Under the pieces are notes generated by a model. It saw only the letters and a program-made list of their open reading frames with translations, did not search any database and was not told the DNA's origin. 64,000 bases of DNA from VGBV01 sp963813725 (GTDB lineage: Bacteria; Actinomycetota; Thermoleophilia; Solirubrobacterales; 70-9): contig CAWFAI010000017.1 of the NCBI GenBank assembly GCA_963813725.1, positions 1 to 64,000 on the forward strand, in the 5' to 3' direction. Within the stretch, counting starts at the first letter, position 1. Each line of letters begins with the position of its first letter. The position numbers and the translations under genes were made by a program. Below are positions 8,998 to 18,223 of the stretch, piece after piece.

Positions 8998-10041
8998 CTA
9001 GGCGGTCGCCGGGCGGTCCGGCTCCTCGCGGCGCTCGAGCTGGATCTGCTTCTCGGCCCCCGGCGTGCCCTTGCCGATCTGGACGTCGCGCTCACGCTCG
9101 GCGTTGAGCTCGGCGCCCAGCAGGATCGCGAGGTTCGAGATCCACATCCAGACCAGCAGCGCCACCAGCCCGCCGAGCGTGCCGTAGGTCTTGTCGTAGG
9201 AGCCGAACTGCGAGACGTAGGCCGCGAACGCGACCGAGGCGAGCAGCCAGACGACGATCGCGAGGATCCCGCCCGGCGTGATGAAGCGGAAGCCGCGCAG
9301 CTTCACGTTCGGGGTCGTGTAGTAGAGGATCGCGAAGATCAGCATCGCCGCCAGCGCGAGCACGGGCCACTTGGCGATGTTCCAGACCTGCACCGCCGTA
9401 TCGCCGACGCCGATCGGGCCGGCCACCGCCTCGACGATCGGGCCGGTCAGCACCAGGCCCAGCGCGACCATCGCCAGCAGCACCACCACGGCAAGCGTGA
9501 TCAGGACCTGCAGCGGCCGGAGCTTCCAGAAGGGACGGCCCTCGGGGGCCTCGTAGATGACGTTGTGCGCGCGGCTGAAGGCGCTGACGTAGGAGGAGGC
9601 CGACCACAGCGACACGCCCAACCCGACGAAGAACAGGACCCCGGCCGTGCCGCGGTTGGACGTGATCGACTCGATCGGGCCCTTGAAGGTGTCCGCCGCC
9701 GACTCGGGCCCGATCGCGGTGACGATGTCGGTCAGCGAGCTGGTGGTGCGCTCGGGATCGCCGAACAGGCCCAGCAGCGAAACCAGCGCGATCAGGGCGG
9801 GGAACAGCGACAGCAGCCCGTAGTAGGTGAGCGCGGCCGCCCAGTCGGTCATGTTGTCGTCGCGGAACTCCGTCACGGTCCGCTTCAGCACCGGCCACAG
9901 GCCGGTCTGGCGCGGCACTCCCTCGGGCCGGCGCTCGTCGGCGTCGACCCTGGCGATGGTCTCATCGCGCTGGGCGGCCGTCTTCCCGCCGTTCTCGGCC
10001 GTCTCGCTCCGCCTCTCGGCCGTCTCGCTCCGCTTCGCCAT
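8998..10041 (-). CDS. YihY/UPF0761 family inner-membrane protein
   Basis: Integral membrane protein of 347 aa with about six helices. It has the family signatures DWAAALTYYGLLSLFPALIA, FSRAHNVIYE and YGTLGGLVALLVWMWIS. A hydrophilic N-terminus with two near copies of KRSETAERRSETAE and a charged C-terminal tail flank the core. The family (once annotated ribonuclease BN or BrkB) has no settled function. Divergent from thpR with 76 bp between starts. Confidence 0.92.
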   Translation of the reverse strand: MAKRSETAERRSETAENGGKTAAQRDETIARVDADERRPEGVPRQTGLWPVLKRTVTEFRDDNMTDWAAALTYYGLLSLFPALIALVSLLGLFGDPERTTSSLTDIVTAIGPESAADTFKGPIESITSNRGTAGVLFFVGLGVSLWSASSYVSAFSRAHNVIYEAPEGRPFWKLRPLQVLITLAVVVLLAMVALGLVLTGPIVEAVAGPIGVGDTAVQVWNIAKWPVLALAAMLIFAILYYTTPNVKLRGFRFITPGGILAIVVWLLASVAFAAYVSQFGSYDKTYGTLGGLVALLVWMWISNLAILLGAELNAERERDVQIGKGTPGAEKQIQLERREEPDRPATA

Positions 10042-10117
10042 GTCCCGCTTCTACCCGCCGCGCCGCGTCCGCGAACACGGGGCGAATCGCGCCGCCCAGG
10101 GGCTTACCTTGGCGTGG

Positions 10118-10729
10118 ATGGCCAAGGAGCGACTGGGAAGCCCGCGCGGCCGGTTGTTCGTCGCGCTCGAGCTGCCCGGCGAGGTGCGCGAGGGGCTCGA
10201 GCGCTGGCAGCGCACCCTCACCGACCCGGCGCTGCGGGTCGTCCCTGCCGAGAACCTCCACATCACGCTGGTCTTCCTCGGCTGGCAGGCCGAGAAGGAC
10301 TTCGAGCGGATCGCCGAGGCGGCCCTGGGCCGAGGCGCCGAGGCGCCGCCGGCGCCCCAGGTGCAGCTGCTCCCCGAGCCCGTGGGCAGGCCGCGCGGCA
10401 AGCGCCCGCGGCTGTACGCGATCGAGGCGAGGGCGCCGGAGGTCGAGGAGCTGCAGGCGCAGGTGGAGGGGCGGCTGGTCGAGGCCCGCTTTCACCAGGC
10501 CGAGAAGCGTCCCTTCTGGACGCACCTGACGGTGGCGCGGGTGAGGCCCGAGCGCAAGGGCGGGCGCAAGCCGGCCGCGGTGGAGAGGCCCCCGGGGCCG
10601 CTCCGGGGAACACCTGTTCGATTCCGTCCGACGCGTCTGGTGGTCTTCAGGTCCCACCTGCACCCCAGCGGTGCCCGTTACGAACCGATGGCTGAGTTGG
10701 AGCTCCCGACCGGCGCGACAGAGAGGTGA
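10118..10729 (+). CDS. thpR: RNA 2',3'-cyclic phosphodiesterase
   Basis: LigT-like 2H phosphoesterase of 203 aa that hydrolyses 2',3'-cyclic phosphate ends of RNA to 2'-phosphomonoesters. The two catalytic HxTx motifs are present: HITLVFLG (near 50) and HLTVARV (near 137). The start ATG at 10118 directly precedes the conserved RLFVALELP strand. Its stop overlaps a GTG that could start recA, and its 3' part contains a candidate LexA box. It is commonly found just upstream of recA in related actinobacteria. Confidence 0.9.
   Translation: MAKERLGSPRGRLFVALELPGEVREGLERWQRTLTDPALRVVPAENLHITLVFLGWQAEKDFERIAEAALGRGAEAPPAPQVQLLPEPVGRPRGKRPRLYAIEARAPEVEELQAQVEGRLVEARFHQAEKRPFWTHLTVARVRPERKGGRKPAAVERPPGPLRGTPVRFRPTRLVVFRSHLHPSGARYEPMAELELPTGATER
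10606..10621 (+). promoter_or_regulatory. Candidate LexA (SOS) box for recA
   Basis: GAACACCTGTTCGA (10608-10621) fits the actinobacterial/Gram-positive SOS operator GAAC-N4-GTTC, with the right half matching the mycobacterial GTTCGA perfectly. It lies inside the thpR coding region, 117-130 nt before the recA ATG. This suggests a damage-inducible internal promoter giving recA-recX transcripts. No convincing -10/-35 was resolved around it. Confidence 0.6.
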
Positions 10730-10737
10730 CCAGAGAG

Positions 10738-11922
10738 ATGGCAGATCAGAAGCCCAGCCCGAAGGAGTCCGGCGCCAAGGAGCCCAGCGCGAAGGAATCC
10801 AACGCGACGGAACCCAGCTTGAGGGAGGCGGGCACCGAGAAGGAGGCGAAGGCGCGCGACCAGGCGCTGCAGGCCGCCGTCGACCACATCGAGAAGGAGT
10901 TCGGCGCCGGCGCCCTGATGCGGCTTGACGGCGACAGCGCCATCAACGTCGAGGCGATCTCGACCGGTGCCCTGCCGCTCGACATCGCGCTCGGGGTGGG
11001 AGGTGTGCCCCGCGGCAGGATCGTTGAGATCTTCGGGCCCGAGTCCTCGGGCAAGACCACGCTCGTCTACCACATCATCGCCGAGGCCCAGGCTCGCGGA
11101 GGCGTCTGCGCCTTCGTCGACACCGAGCACGCGCTCGACCCCGCCTACGCGCGACGGATCGGGGTCAACACCGAGGAGCTCTTGATCTCTCAGCCCGACC
11201 ACGGCGAGCAGGCGCTTGAGATCGTGGACGTGCTTGTGCGCTCCGGCGCGGTCGACGTGGTCTCGGTGGACTCCGTCGCCGCGCTGACTCCCAGGGTCGA
11301 GCTGGAGGGCCAGATGGGCGAGCAGACCGTCGGCCTGCAGGCGCGCCTGATGTCGCAGGCGCTGCGCAAGCTGGCCGGCAACCTGAGCCGCGCCAACACC
11401 CTGTGCCTGTTCACGAACCAGATCCGGGAGAAGATCGGCGTCATGTTCGGCTCTCCCGAGACCCAGCCCGGCGGCCGGGCGCTGAAGTTCTATTCCTCCC
11501 AGCGCCTCGACATCCGCCGCATCGAGACCCTGAAGGAGGGGACCGAGGCGGTCGGGAACCGCGTCCGGGTGAAGGTCGTGAAGAACAAGGTCGCGCCGCC
11601 GTTCCGCCAGGCCGAGTTCGACATCGAGTACGGCCAGGGCATCTCGAAGGAGGGATGCGTGCTGGACCTGGCCCTCGAGCACGACCTGATCCAGAAGTCC
11701 GGCTCCTTCTTCTCCCACGGCGAAACCCGCCTGGGCCAGGGCCGCAACAACACGAAGGAGTTCCTGCGCGACAACCCCGAGCTGACCGCGGAGCTGCAGC
11801 GACAGATCACCGCCAAGCACGGTGCGGGAGCCGAGGAGGAGCAGCCCGGGCCCAGGGCCGTGCCCGATCCCGAGCCCGAGAAGACCGAGAAGACCGAGAA
11901 GAAGCAGAAGAAGGCTGCCTGA
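10738..11922 (+). CDS. recA: Recombinase RecA
   Basis: Strand-exchange ATPase and LexA co-protease, 394 aa. The core has Walker A GPESSGKTT, VDTEHALDPAYA, the DNA-binding loop region GEQTVGLQARLMSQALRK and the ALKFYSSQRLDIRR segment. A roughly 40-residue N-terminal extension made of KE(S/P)-type repeats precedes the conserved ALQAAVDHIEKEFG start. The tail is rich in Glu and Lys. Start could be ATG 10738 or the in-frame GTG at 10726 that overlaps the thpR stop. Probably SOS-regulated through the upstream box. recX follows without a gap. Confidence 0.97.
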   Translation: MADQKPSPKESGAKEPSAKESNATEPSLREAGTEKEAKARDQALQAAVDHIEKEFGAGALMRLDGDSAINVEAISTGALPLDIALGVGGVPRGRIVEIFGPESSGKTTLVYHIIAEAQARGGVCAFVDTEHALDPAYARRIGVNTEELLISQPDHGEQALEIVDVLVRSGAVDVVSVDSVAALTPRVELEGQMGEQTVGLQARLMSQALRKLAGNLSRANTLCLFTNQIREKIGVMFGSPETQPGGRALKFYSSQRLDIRRIETLKEGTEAVGNRVRVKVVKNKVAPPFRQAEFDIEYGQGISKEGCVLDLALEHDLIQKSGSFFSHGETRLGQGRNNTKEFLRDNPELTAELQRQITAKHGAGAEEEQPGPRAVPDPEPEKTEKTEKKQKKAA

Positions 11923-12392
11923 CCAGGGCCCTGCCCGACCAGGATCCATATGAGCTCGCGCTGCGGGCGCTCGGGCACAAGGAGCGCACCGAGGCCGAGC
12001 TGGGCGACTGGCTGCGGGCGCGCGGGGTGGCCGAGGACGAGATCGCCGAGGTGCTCGAGCGCCTGCTCGAGGCCGGCGCGATCGACGACGAGCGCTTCGC
12101 CCGGCGCTTTGCCGAGGACAAGCGCGAGCTGCGCGGCTGGGGACCGGACCGCATCGCCGAGGCCCTGAGGGCGCGCGGGGTTGATGAGACCCTGATCGAG
12201 GTCGCGGTGGAGGCCGAGGGCGACGAGGCACTGCTCGGGCGCGCGATCGAGCTGGTCGAGGTGAGCGGCATCGAGCCGGGCGACGAGCCGTCGCGCGCGA
12301 AGGCCTTGGCGCTGCTGGCGCGGCGGGGCTTCCCCCTGGAGGTCTCCTACGACGCCGTGCGGGCCCTGGAGCGGCGTTCACGGGCCGCCTGA
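11919..12392 (+). CDS. recX: RecA regulator RecX
   Basis: Helical-repeat protein of about 150 aa that modulates RecA filaments. It shows the RecX repeats: ELALRALGHKERTEAELGDWL, then DDERFARRFAEDKRELRGWG and FPLEVSYDAVRAL. No ATG or GTG is available at the expected position; the frame is open from within recA, and a CTG overlapping the recA stop (11919) is the nearest candidate, so the exact start is unresolved. The next in-frame GTG (12027) would delete the first repeat. Confidence 0.8.
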   Translation: MTRALPDQDPYELALRALGHKERTEAELGDWLRARGVAEDEIAEVLERLLEAGAIDDERFARRFAEDKRELRGWGPDRIAEALRARGVDETLIEVAVEAEGDEALLGRAIELVEVSGIEPGDEPSRAKALALLARRGFPLEVSYDAVRALERRSRAA

Positions 12393-12420
12393 TCGGGGCC
12401 GCCGGGTAGGATCAGCGCCG

Positions 12421-13048
12421 ATGGAGGCCCAGACGATCTTCTACATCGGCGGCGGGCTGCTGGTCGTGGCGGCGCTGCTGATCTCGTTCATCGGCATCCG
12501 CGGCAAGGACGCTTTCCCGCCCAGCGGGGGCGTGATGACCGCGGGCGTCGCCGTCTTCGCAGTGCTGGTCGCGGGCACGGCCGCCTACGCGGTCGCGAGC
12601 GCGCGTGAGGAGCAGGAGCACCGGGATGAGGAGCTCGCGGAGGCCGAAGTAGAGGCCGAAGAGGGCGTGTCGCAGGCCGAAGCGGAGTCTGAACCCGAGG
12701 AGGGGACCCAGGAAGGCGAGCCGCCGCCGATCGGCCAACAAACCCCAAGCGCCGAGCCGAAGGCCCAGGTTGATCTCACCTCTCCCGAGGACGGATCGCT
12801 GGAGTTCGAGCCGGGCGCCATCCAGGCGAAGCCCGGGACAGCTCACGGTTGTCTACGACAACCCTTCGCCGGTCTCGCACAACGTGGCAGTCGAGGACGA
12901 GCAGGCCGAGTTGCTGGGCACAAGCGAGACCATCGCGCAGGCGGCCACCGAGCTGACCCTTGACATGGTGCCTGGCGAGTACATCTACTTCTGCGCCGTC
13001 CCCGGCCACCGCGAGGGCGGCATGGAGGGGACCCTCATCGTCCAATAA
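12421..13048 (+). CDS. Membrane-anchored cupredoxin (frameshifted)
   Basis: About 208 aa once repaired. Two N-terminal membrane helices (about 6-23, 37-60), a long acidic Glu-rich linker, then a plastocyanin-like domain whose type 1 copper ligands are visible: His in SHNVAV, then Cys, His and Met in FCAVPGHREGGM. The frame changes at 12835-12840 (one surplus A in GGGACAG). Likely an electron carrier exposed outside the membrane, comparable to cupredoxins linked to respiratory oxidases, though no oxidase gene is nearby. Confidence 0.8.
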
Positions 13049-13202
13049 GGCCGGCGAGGATCGCGACCAGGCCGCGCCTGCGGGTGCGGTCGCGGGCGTC
13101 GGCGGTCTCCTCGGTTCGGTCACGGCGGCGCGGGCTGGGCTGGCTATGCCGCCGGCGGATCTGGCGCTGCTGGGCGGTGATGAGGGTGGTGAGCGGGTCC
13201 AT
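13035..13202 (-). CDS. Possible small basic protein
   Basis: Leftward ORF of 55 aa starting MDPLTTLITAQQRQIRRRH and ending in a short hydrophobic helix (GLVAILAGLIGR). It occupies most of the 258-bp space between the cupredoxin gene and miaB and overlaps the former's end by 14 bases. No family is recognised. The amphipathic start, basic middle and hydrophobic end look gene-like, but there is no clear ribosome binding site. Confidence 0.35.
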   Translation of the reverse strand: MDPLTTLITAQQRQIRRRHSQPSPRRRDRTEETADARDRTRRRGLVAILAGLIGR

Positions 13203-13306
13203 CCGGTTCCTCCTGTGGTCGACGCGGACACCACCAAGGACGCGCAAGTCGAGGGATCTATTCCCAACCGCCCAAGTTCGATTGCGGGCAGTAGCCTGAC
13301 CCGGTC

Positions 13307-14638
13307 ATGGTCAAGCGCTACCACCTGACCACGTTCGGGTGCCAGATGAACGAGCACGACTCCGAACGCATGAAGGGGATGCTCGACTCGCTGGGCTACA
13401 CCGAGGCGCCGGAGCGAGACGGCGCGGACCTGATCCTCTTCAACACCTGCTCGATCCGGGAGTCGGCCGATAGCCGCTTCATCGCCCACCTGGGCGAGGC
13501 CAAGCGGCTCAAGTCCGAGGACCCGGCGCGCGTCGTCGGCGTCGGCGGCTGCTGGGCGCAGTCGGTGAAGGACGAGGTCTTCCGCCGCTTCCCGTTCGTC
13601 GACGTCGCCTTTGGGCCGGGGCAGATCCACCGCCTGGCGGAGTTCCTGACCTCGGACTCGCTGACGGCGCAGGGCTACTTCGAGTTTGAGGACTTCGCCG
13701 GGCACCTGCCGATGAAGCGCGCCCGAGAGTTCCAGGGCTGGGTGCAGATCTCGCAGGGCTGCAACTGCGTTTGCGCCTACTGCATCGTGCCCTCGACGCG
13801 CGGCCGCGAGGAGAGCCGCGACCCCGACGAGGTCGTCGCCGAGGTCGAGCGCCTGGCCGCCGACGGCGTCCGCGAGGTGACGCTGCTGGGCCAGAACGTG
13901 AACAGCTACGGCCGCGACCTGGGGCGCGCCGACCCCGCCAGGCGCATCAGCTTCGCCGAGCTGCTGGAGCGCGTGGACGCCACCGAGGGGATCGAGCGGC
14001 TGCGGTACACGAGCCCGCATCCCAAGGACATGAAGGAGGACGTCGTCCGCGCCCACGCGGAGCTGCCGTCCCTCTGCGAGCACATCCACCTGCCGCTTCA
14101 GTCGGGCTCGAGCGCCGTGCTGAAGCGCATGCGCCGCACCTACAACCGAGAGCGCTACATGGACCGCGTGGCTCTGATCCGCGAGCACGTCCCCGACAGC
14201 GCGATCACCACCGACATCATCGTCGGCTTCCCGGGCGAGACCCCCGACGACTTCGAGCAGACACTCGAGGTCGTCGACGAGGTCGGCTACGACGGCGCCT
14301 TCACCTTCATCTTCTCCCCGCGCCGCGGTACCGAGGCCGCCGAGATGGAGGGAATGGTCCCGCACGCGGTCAAGCGCGAGCGCATGGAGCGGCTGGTCGA
14401 GCTGGTCCAACGGCGCGCCCAGGAGCGCTCCCAGCGATTCGTCGGCCGCACGATGGAGGTGCTGGTCGAGGGCCCGAGCCGCAATGACCCCGCGCGACTG
14501 CGCGGCCGCACCCGCCACAACAAGACCGTCAACTTCGACGGCACGGCGGAGCCCGGCGAGCTGGTCGAGGTCGAGATCACCGGCGCCACCTCGACCACCC
14601 TGAGCGGCGCCGAGCGGCTGCTGAGCCGCGCGGTCTAG
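13307..14638 (+). CDS. miaB: tRNA-2-methylthio-N6-dimethylallyladenosine synthase
   Basis: Radical-SAM methylthiotransferase of 443 aa that adds the 2-methylthio group to i6A37 of tRNA. The N-terminal UPF0004 domain has its three cluster cysteines (FGCQMNEHDSE, NTCSIRE, GGCWAQ). The radical-SAM motif CNCVCAYC (CxxxCxxC) lies near 153-160, and a C-terminal TRAM domain ends the protein. miaA, making the i6A substrate, follows at once, so the pair encodes two consecutive steps. Confidence 0.96.
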   Translation: MVKRYHLTTFGCQMNEHDSERMKGMLDSLGYTEAPERDGADLILFNTCSIRESADSRFIAHLGEAKRLKSEDPARVVGVGGCWAQSVKDEVFRRFPFVDVAFGPGQIHRLAEFLTSDSLTAQGYFEFEDFAGHLPMKRAREFQGWVQISQGCNCVCAYCIVPSTRGREESRDPDEVVAEVERLAADGVREVTLLGQNVNSYGRDLGRADPARRISFAELLERVDATEGIERLRYTSPHPKDMKEDVVRAHAELPSLCEHIHLPLQSGSSAVLKRMRRTYNRERYMDRVALIREHVPDSAITTDIIVGFPGETPDDFEQTLEVVDEVGYDGAFTFIFSPRRGTEAAEMEGMVPHAVKRERMERLVELVQRRAQERSQRFVGRTMEVLVEGPSRNDPARLRGRTRHNKTVNFDGTAEPGELVEVEITGATSTTLSGAERLLSRAV

Positions 14639-14660
14639 CCGCGCGGCGGAGGGACTGAGA

Positions 14661-15674
14661 GTGGGGCGCGCGCCGGAGGTGATCGCCCTGTTTGGGCCCA
14701 CTGCCGTAGGCAAGACCGGCGTCGCAGTCGCGCTCGCTGAACGGCTGCGCGAGCGCGGGGAGGACCCGGTCGCGGTCAACTGCGATTCGATCCAGATCTA
14801 CCGGGGCCTGGAGATCCTGAGCGGCGCCGCGAGCGAGGCCGAGCAGGGCCGCCTGGAGCACCGGCTGCTCTCGTTCGTCGACCCCGCCGAGGAGTTCAGC
14901 GCGGGCCGCTACGCGGAGCTCGCGCACGCCGAGATCGACGGGCTGATGGCCGAGGGACGCCGGCCGATCGTCGTGGGTGGCACCGGCCTCTACCTGCGGG
15001 CCGCGCTCTCGGATCTGGAACTGCGGCCGCCGGTGCCGGCCGAGCTTCGGGAGGGGGTCGAGACGGAGATCGAGGAGCGCGGGGTCGCTGCGTAGCTTCA
15101 CGCCGAGCTGCCGGCCGGATCTGAGCGACGGGCGTGGAGCCCGCCGACCGCAAGCGCGTCGCGCGGCTGACGGAGCTGGTCAGGGCCGGCATCGAGCCGC
15201 ACCGCGACGCTGAGTCCGATCTGGACCACGGAGCTGCGCCATCCCACCCTGCTCGCGGGGCTGACGATGGACCGCGAGGAGCTGGCGGCCCGCATCGGTG
15301 AGCGGGTCGACGCGATGGTCGCCGCGGGAGTCGCCGACGAGGTGCGGGAGGCGGCCGAGTCCGGCGCCTCGCGGACGGCCCGGGCCGCGCTCGGGTTCGA
15401 CGAGCTGCTCGAGGGGCACGACGCCTCGCCGTCCCGGGACGAGGTGGAGGCGATCAAGACCGCCCACCGCCGCTACGCGCGCCGCCAGCTCACCTGGATG
15501 CGCCGAATGGAGGGCGTGACCCTGATCGACCGCACCGGGCTCGACGATGCGGCCGTCGTCAGCGAGATCGATGCCGCTGCTCGAGGAACGATGACGCCGC
15601 AGCGCGGCTGGGATACTGAGGCCGTGGAGAGGAACGGGGCGAGTTCGAGGCCGAGTAGGGGATCCCAGGCGTGA
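14661..15674 (+). CDS. miaA: tRNA dimethylallyltransferase (several frameshifts)
   Basis: Transfers dimethylallyl to A37 of tRNA, the substrate for MiaB. The N-terminal part has the P-loop FGPTAVGKTGVA, DSIQIYRG and VVGGTGLYLRA. The conserved middle and C-terminus (ADRKRVARLTEL, then FDELLEG, TAHRRYARRQLTWMRR) continue in other frames. Between 15085 and 15225 the frame changes about three times and a TAG occurs at 15093-15095. Three single-base insertions restore overall phase, since the span is a multiple of 3. The stop overlaps the dapF start (GTGA). An essential-type gene in an intact operon, so sequencing error is likelier than decay. Confidence 0.85.
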
Positions 15675-16526
15675 AGTTCGAGAAGTGGCAGGCCCTGGGC
15701 AACGATTACCTGATCTTCGAGGCGGCGTCGCTGCCCTGGGAGCTGACGGAGGCGCGGGTGCAGCGGATCTGCGACCCGCATTTCGGCGTCGGCTCCGACG
15801 GGATCCTGCTGCTGTCTGAGCCGGCCGACGCGGCGCACGTCGCCGACCTGCGCATCTTCAACCCGGACGGCTCCGAGGCGGAGCTCTCGGGCAACGGCGC
15901 CCGGGAGGCTGTGCTCTACCTGCGGCGCTCCGGCTGGACCGACGCCGACGAGTTCACGATCGGGACCGCGGCCGGGCCGGTGACTCCCAAGCTCACCTCG
16001 GACCGCGACTGCACGATGGAGCTGGGGCGGGCCGGCACCAGCTCGAAGGACTACCCGGGCGGATCGGAGGACGGGCGCGGAGAGCTCGAGGCCGCGGGGC
16101 GAACCTGGAGCTTCCAGCACGTCTCGATCGGCAACCCCCAGTGCGCGATCGCGGTTGACGACGGCCTCGAGGAGCTCGACCTGCCCGCGATCGGCCCGGG
16201 CATCGAGAACAACGACCTGTTCCCGAACCGCACGAACGTCTCCTTCTTTCGCGTCGCCGAGAGCGGCGAGGGGGGCAGCCGGGTTCGCGCGCGCATCTTC
16301 GAGCGCGGGGTGGGGGAGACGCTCTCCTCCGGCACCGGCGCCAGCGGTGCGGCGATCGCCGCGGTCCTGGGGGGAGCGGTCGAGCCCCGTGACCGTGGAG
16401 CTCGACGGCGGCGAGCTGACCGTGGACGTGAGCCCGAATCTGGACGTCAAGCTGACCGGCTGGGCGGATCCGGTGTTCGCGGGCGAGCTCTCCGCCGAGA
16501 TGCTGCACGCGCTCGCCGACCTCTAG
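15671..16526 (+). CDS. dapF: DapF-like epimerase lacking both catalytic cysteines (frameshifted)
   Basis: About 285 aa after repair; the DapF fold is clear from LGNDYLIFE, FNPDGSEAELSGNGA, SIGNPQCAI and ERGVGETLSSGTGAS. Known DapF interconverts LL- and meso-diaminopimelate with two cysteines, in GNGxRC and ACGTGAC. Here the first position is Glu (GNGAREAV) and the second Ser (SSGTGAS), both well away from the frameshift. The shift lies at about 16383-16390 (one surplus base); the last 45 residues are in the next frame. Overlaps miaA and is followed by a DapL/AspC-like aminotransferase. May have a different mechanism or substrate. Confidence 0.85.
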
Positions 16527-16538
16527 GCTTCCGCGCCC

Positions 16539-17712
16539 GTGGCGCTGACCGATCCATCCAAGCGGCTGGAGGCGATCCCTCCCTACATGTTCGCCGAGCT
16601 CGAGCGCAAGATCGAGCAGAAGGCCGAGCAGGGGATCGACGTGATCAGCCTCGGCATCGGCGACCCCGACACGCCCACCTTCCGCTACGTCGTGGACGCG
16701 ATGCGTGAGGCGGTCGGCGACCCGAGCACGCACAAGTACCCCTCCAACCGGGGCCGGCCCGAATTCCGCGAGGCCTTCGCGGACTTCTACCTGCAGCGGT
16801 TCGGCGTCGAGATCGACGCCGTGAACGAGGTGATCCCGGCGATCGGCGCCAAGGAATGCATCTACAACCTCTGCTTCGCCTTCCTCGACCCCGGAGACGT
16901 GGCGCTCGCATCCGATCCCGGCTACCCGGTGTACACCGCCGGGCCCGTGCTCGCCGGCGCCGAGGCGTTCCTGTTGCCTCTGCTGGCGCGGCTCGAACTT
17001 CACGCCCGATCTCGACGCCATTCCCGAGGAAAAGCTGGATGCGGCGCGGCTGATGTTCATCAACTACCCGAACAACCCCACCGGCGCGGTGGTCCCCGAA
17101 GGGTTCTTCGAGCGCGTCGTGGAGCTGGCCCGCGAGCACGAGTTCCTGGTCGTCCACGACAACGCCTACTCGGAGACGACCTTCGACGGCTACGTGGCGC
17201 CGAGCTTCCTCGCCACCCCCGGCGCGAAGGAGGTCGGCGTCGAGGTCTTCTCGCTGTCCAAGGGCTACAACATGACCGGCTGGCGCTGCGCGGCGATCCT
17301 GGGCAACGCCGAGGCGATCAAGACCTACTGGCGCCTGAAGACGAACGTGGACTCCGGCCTGTTCGAGGCGGTGCAGCTCGCCGGGGCGGCCGCCCTGCGG
17401 GGACCGCGCAAGCACGTCGAGGAGATGTGCGCGATCTACCAGCGCCGGAGGGATCTGGTGGTCGATGCGCTCGGCGAGATCGGCGTCGACGTCCAGGCGC
17501 CGAAGGGAACGATCTACGTCTGGGCGCCGGTGCCCCAGGGCCACACCTCCACCTCGTTCGCCGAGATGGTGCTGGAGGAGGCCGCGGTGGTGATCTCGCC
17601 CGGCTCGATGTACGGGCCCAGCGGGGAGGGCTTCTTCCGCATCTCGCTGACGACGCCGGACGAGCTCCTGACCGAGGCCGTCGAGCGCCTGCGCTCCCAC
17701 CTGACCGGTTAG
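16539..17712 (+). CDS. PLP aminotransferase, LL-diaminopimelate/aspartate type (frameshifted)
   Basis: Fold-type I aminotransferase, about 390 aa after repair. Features: ISLGIGDPDTPT, YPSNRGRPEFREA, INYPNNPTGAVV, the Asp-containing VVHDNAY and the PLP lysine in SLSKGYNMTGWR, and FFRISLTTP near the end. The frame changes at about 16988-17000 in a CTCGAAC context (one surplus base). GTG start at 16539, 12 bases after dapF. Adjacent to the DapF-like gene, it resembles DapL (LL-diaminopimelate aminotransferase), but AspC-type specificity cannot be excluded. Confidence 0.85.
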
Positions 17713-17721
17713 GCGCCGGGC

Positions 17722-18109
17722 ATGAGCGAGCGCCGCCGGATCAAGGGACCCTCGCCGTTCGAGGACCGAATCGGCTTCAGCCGGGCGGTTCGCGTCGGTG
17801 ACCGGGTCCTCGTTGCCGGCACCGGCTCCCGTCTGGGATGACGGCAGCGTGGATGACGATCCCGAGGTGCAGGCGCGGCGCTGCATCGAGATCATCGAGG
17901 TTGCCCTCGAGGACGCGGGGGCGAGCCTCGCGGACGTCGTTCGCACCCGCCAGTTCATCGTCGATCCCGACGACGCCGAGGCGGTGGGCCGGGCCCACGC
18001 CGCGGCGTTCGGCGATGCGCGTCCCGCCTCGACCATGGTTGTCGTCGCGGCCCTGCTCGATCCGCGCTGGCGGGTCGAGATCGAGGCCGAGGCGGTCGTC
18101 GGGGACTAG
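17722..18109 (+). CDS. RidA/YjgF family protein (frameshifted)
   Basis: About 128 aa after removing one surplus G near 17821-17824. The N-terminus (RIGFSRAVRVGDRVLVAGT) and remainder (QARRCIEIIEVALEDAGASL, DVVRTRQFIVD, RPASTMVVVAAL) form the chorismate-mutase-like trimeric fold of RidA enamine/imine deaminases. Beside a PLP aminotransferase, its role in removing reactive enamine by-products fits well. The family's usual C-terminal Arg-Glu segment is represented by VEIEAEAVV. Confidence 0.85.
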
Positions 18110-18223
18110 AACCGGCGCCGATCCCCTCACAACCGGGTAGAAAACGCGGCCCTCCCGGTTCCCCGCGCCACCAATCCGGCCAGGCGCCTCAAGGCGGGGA
18201 CGCGGAAGGTCGAAAGCCAATTG

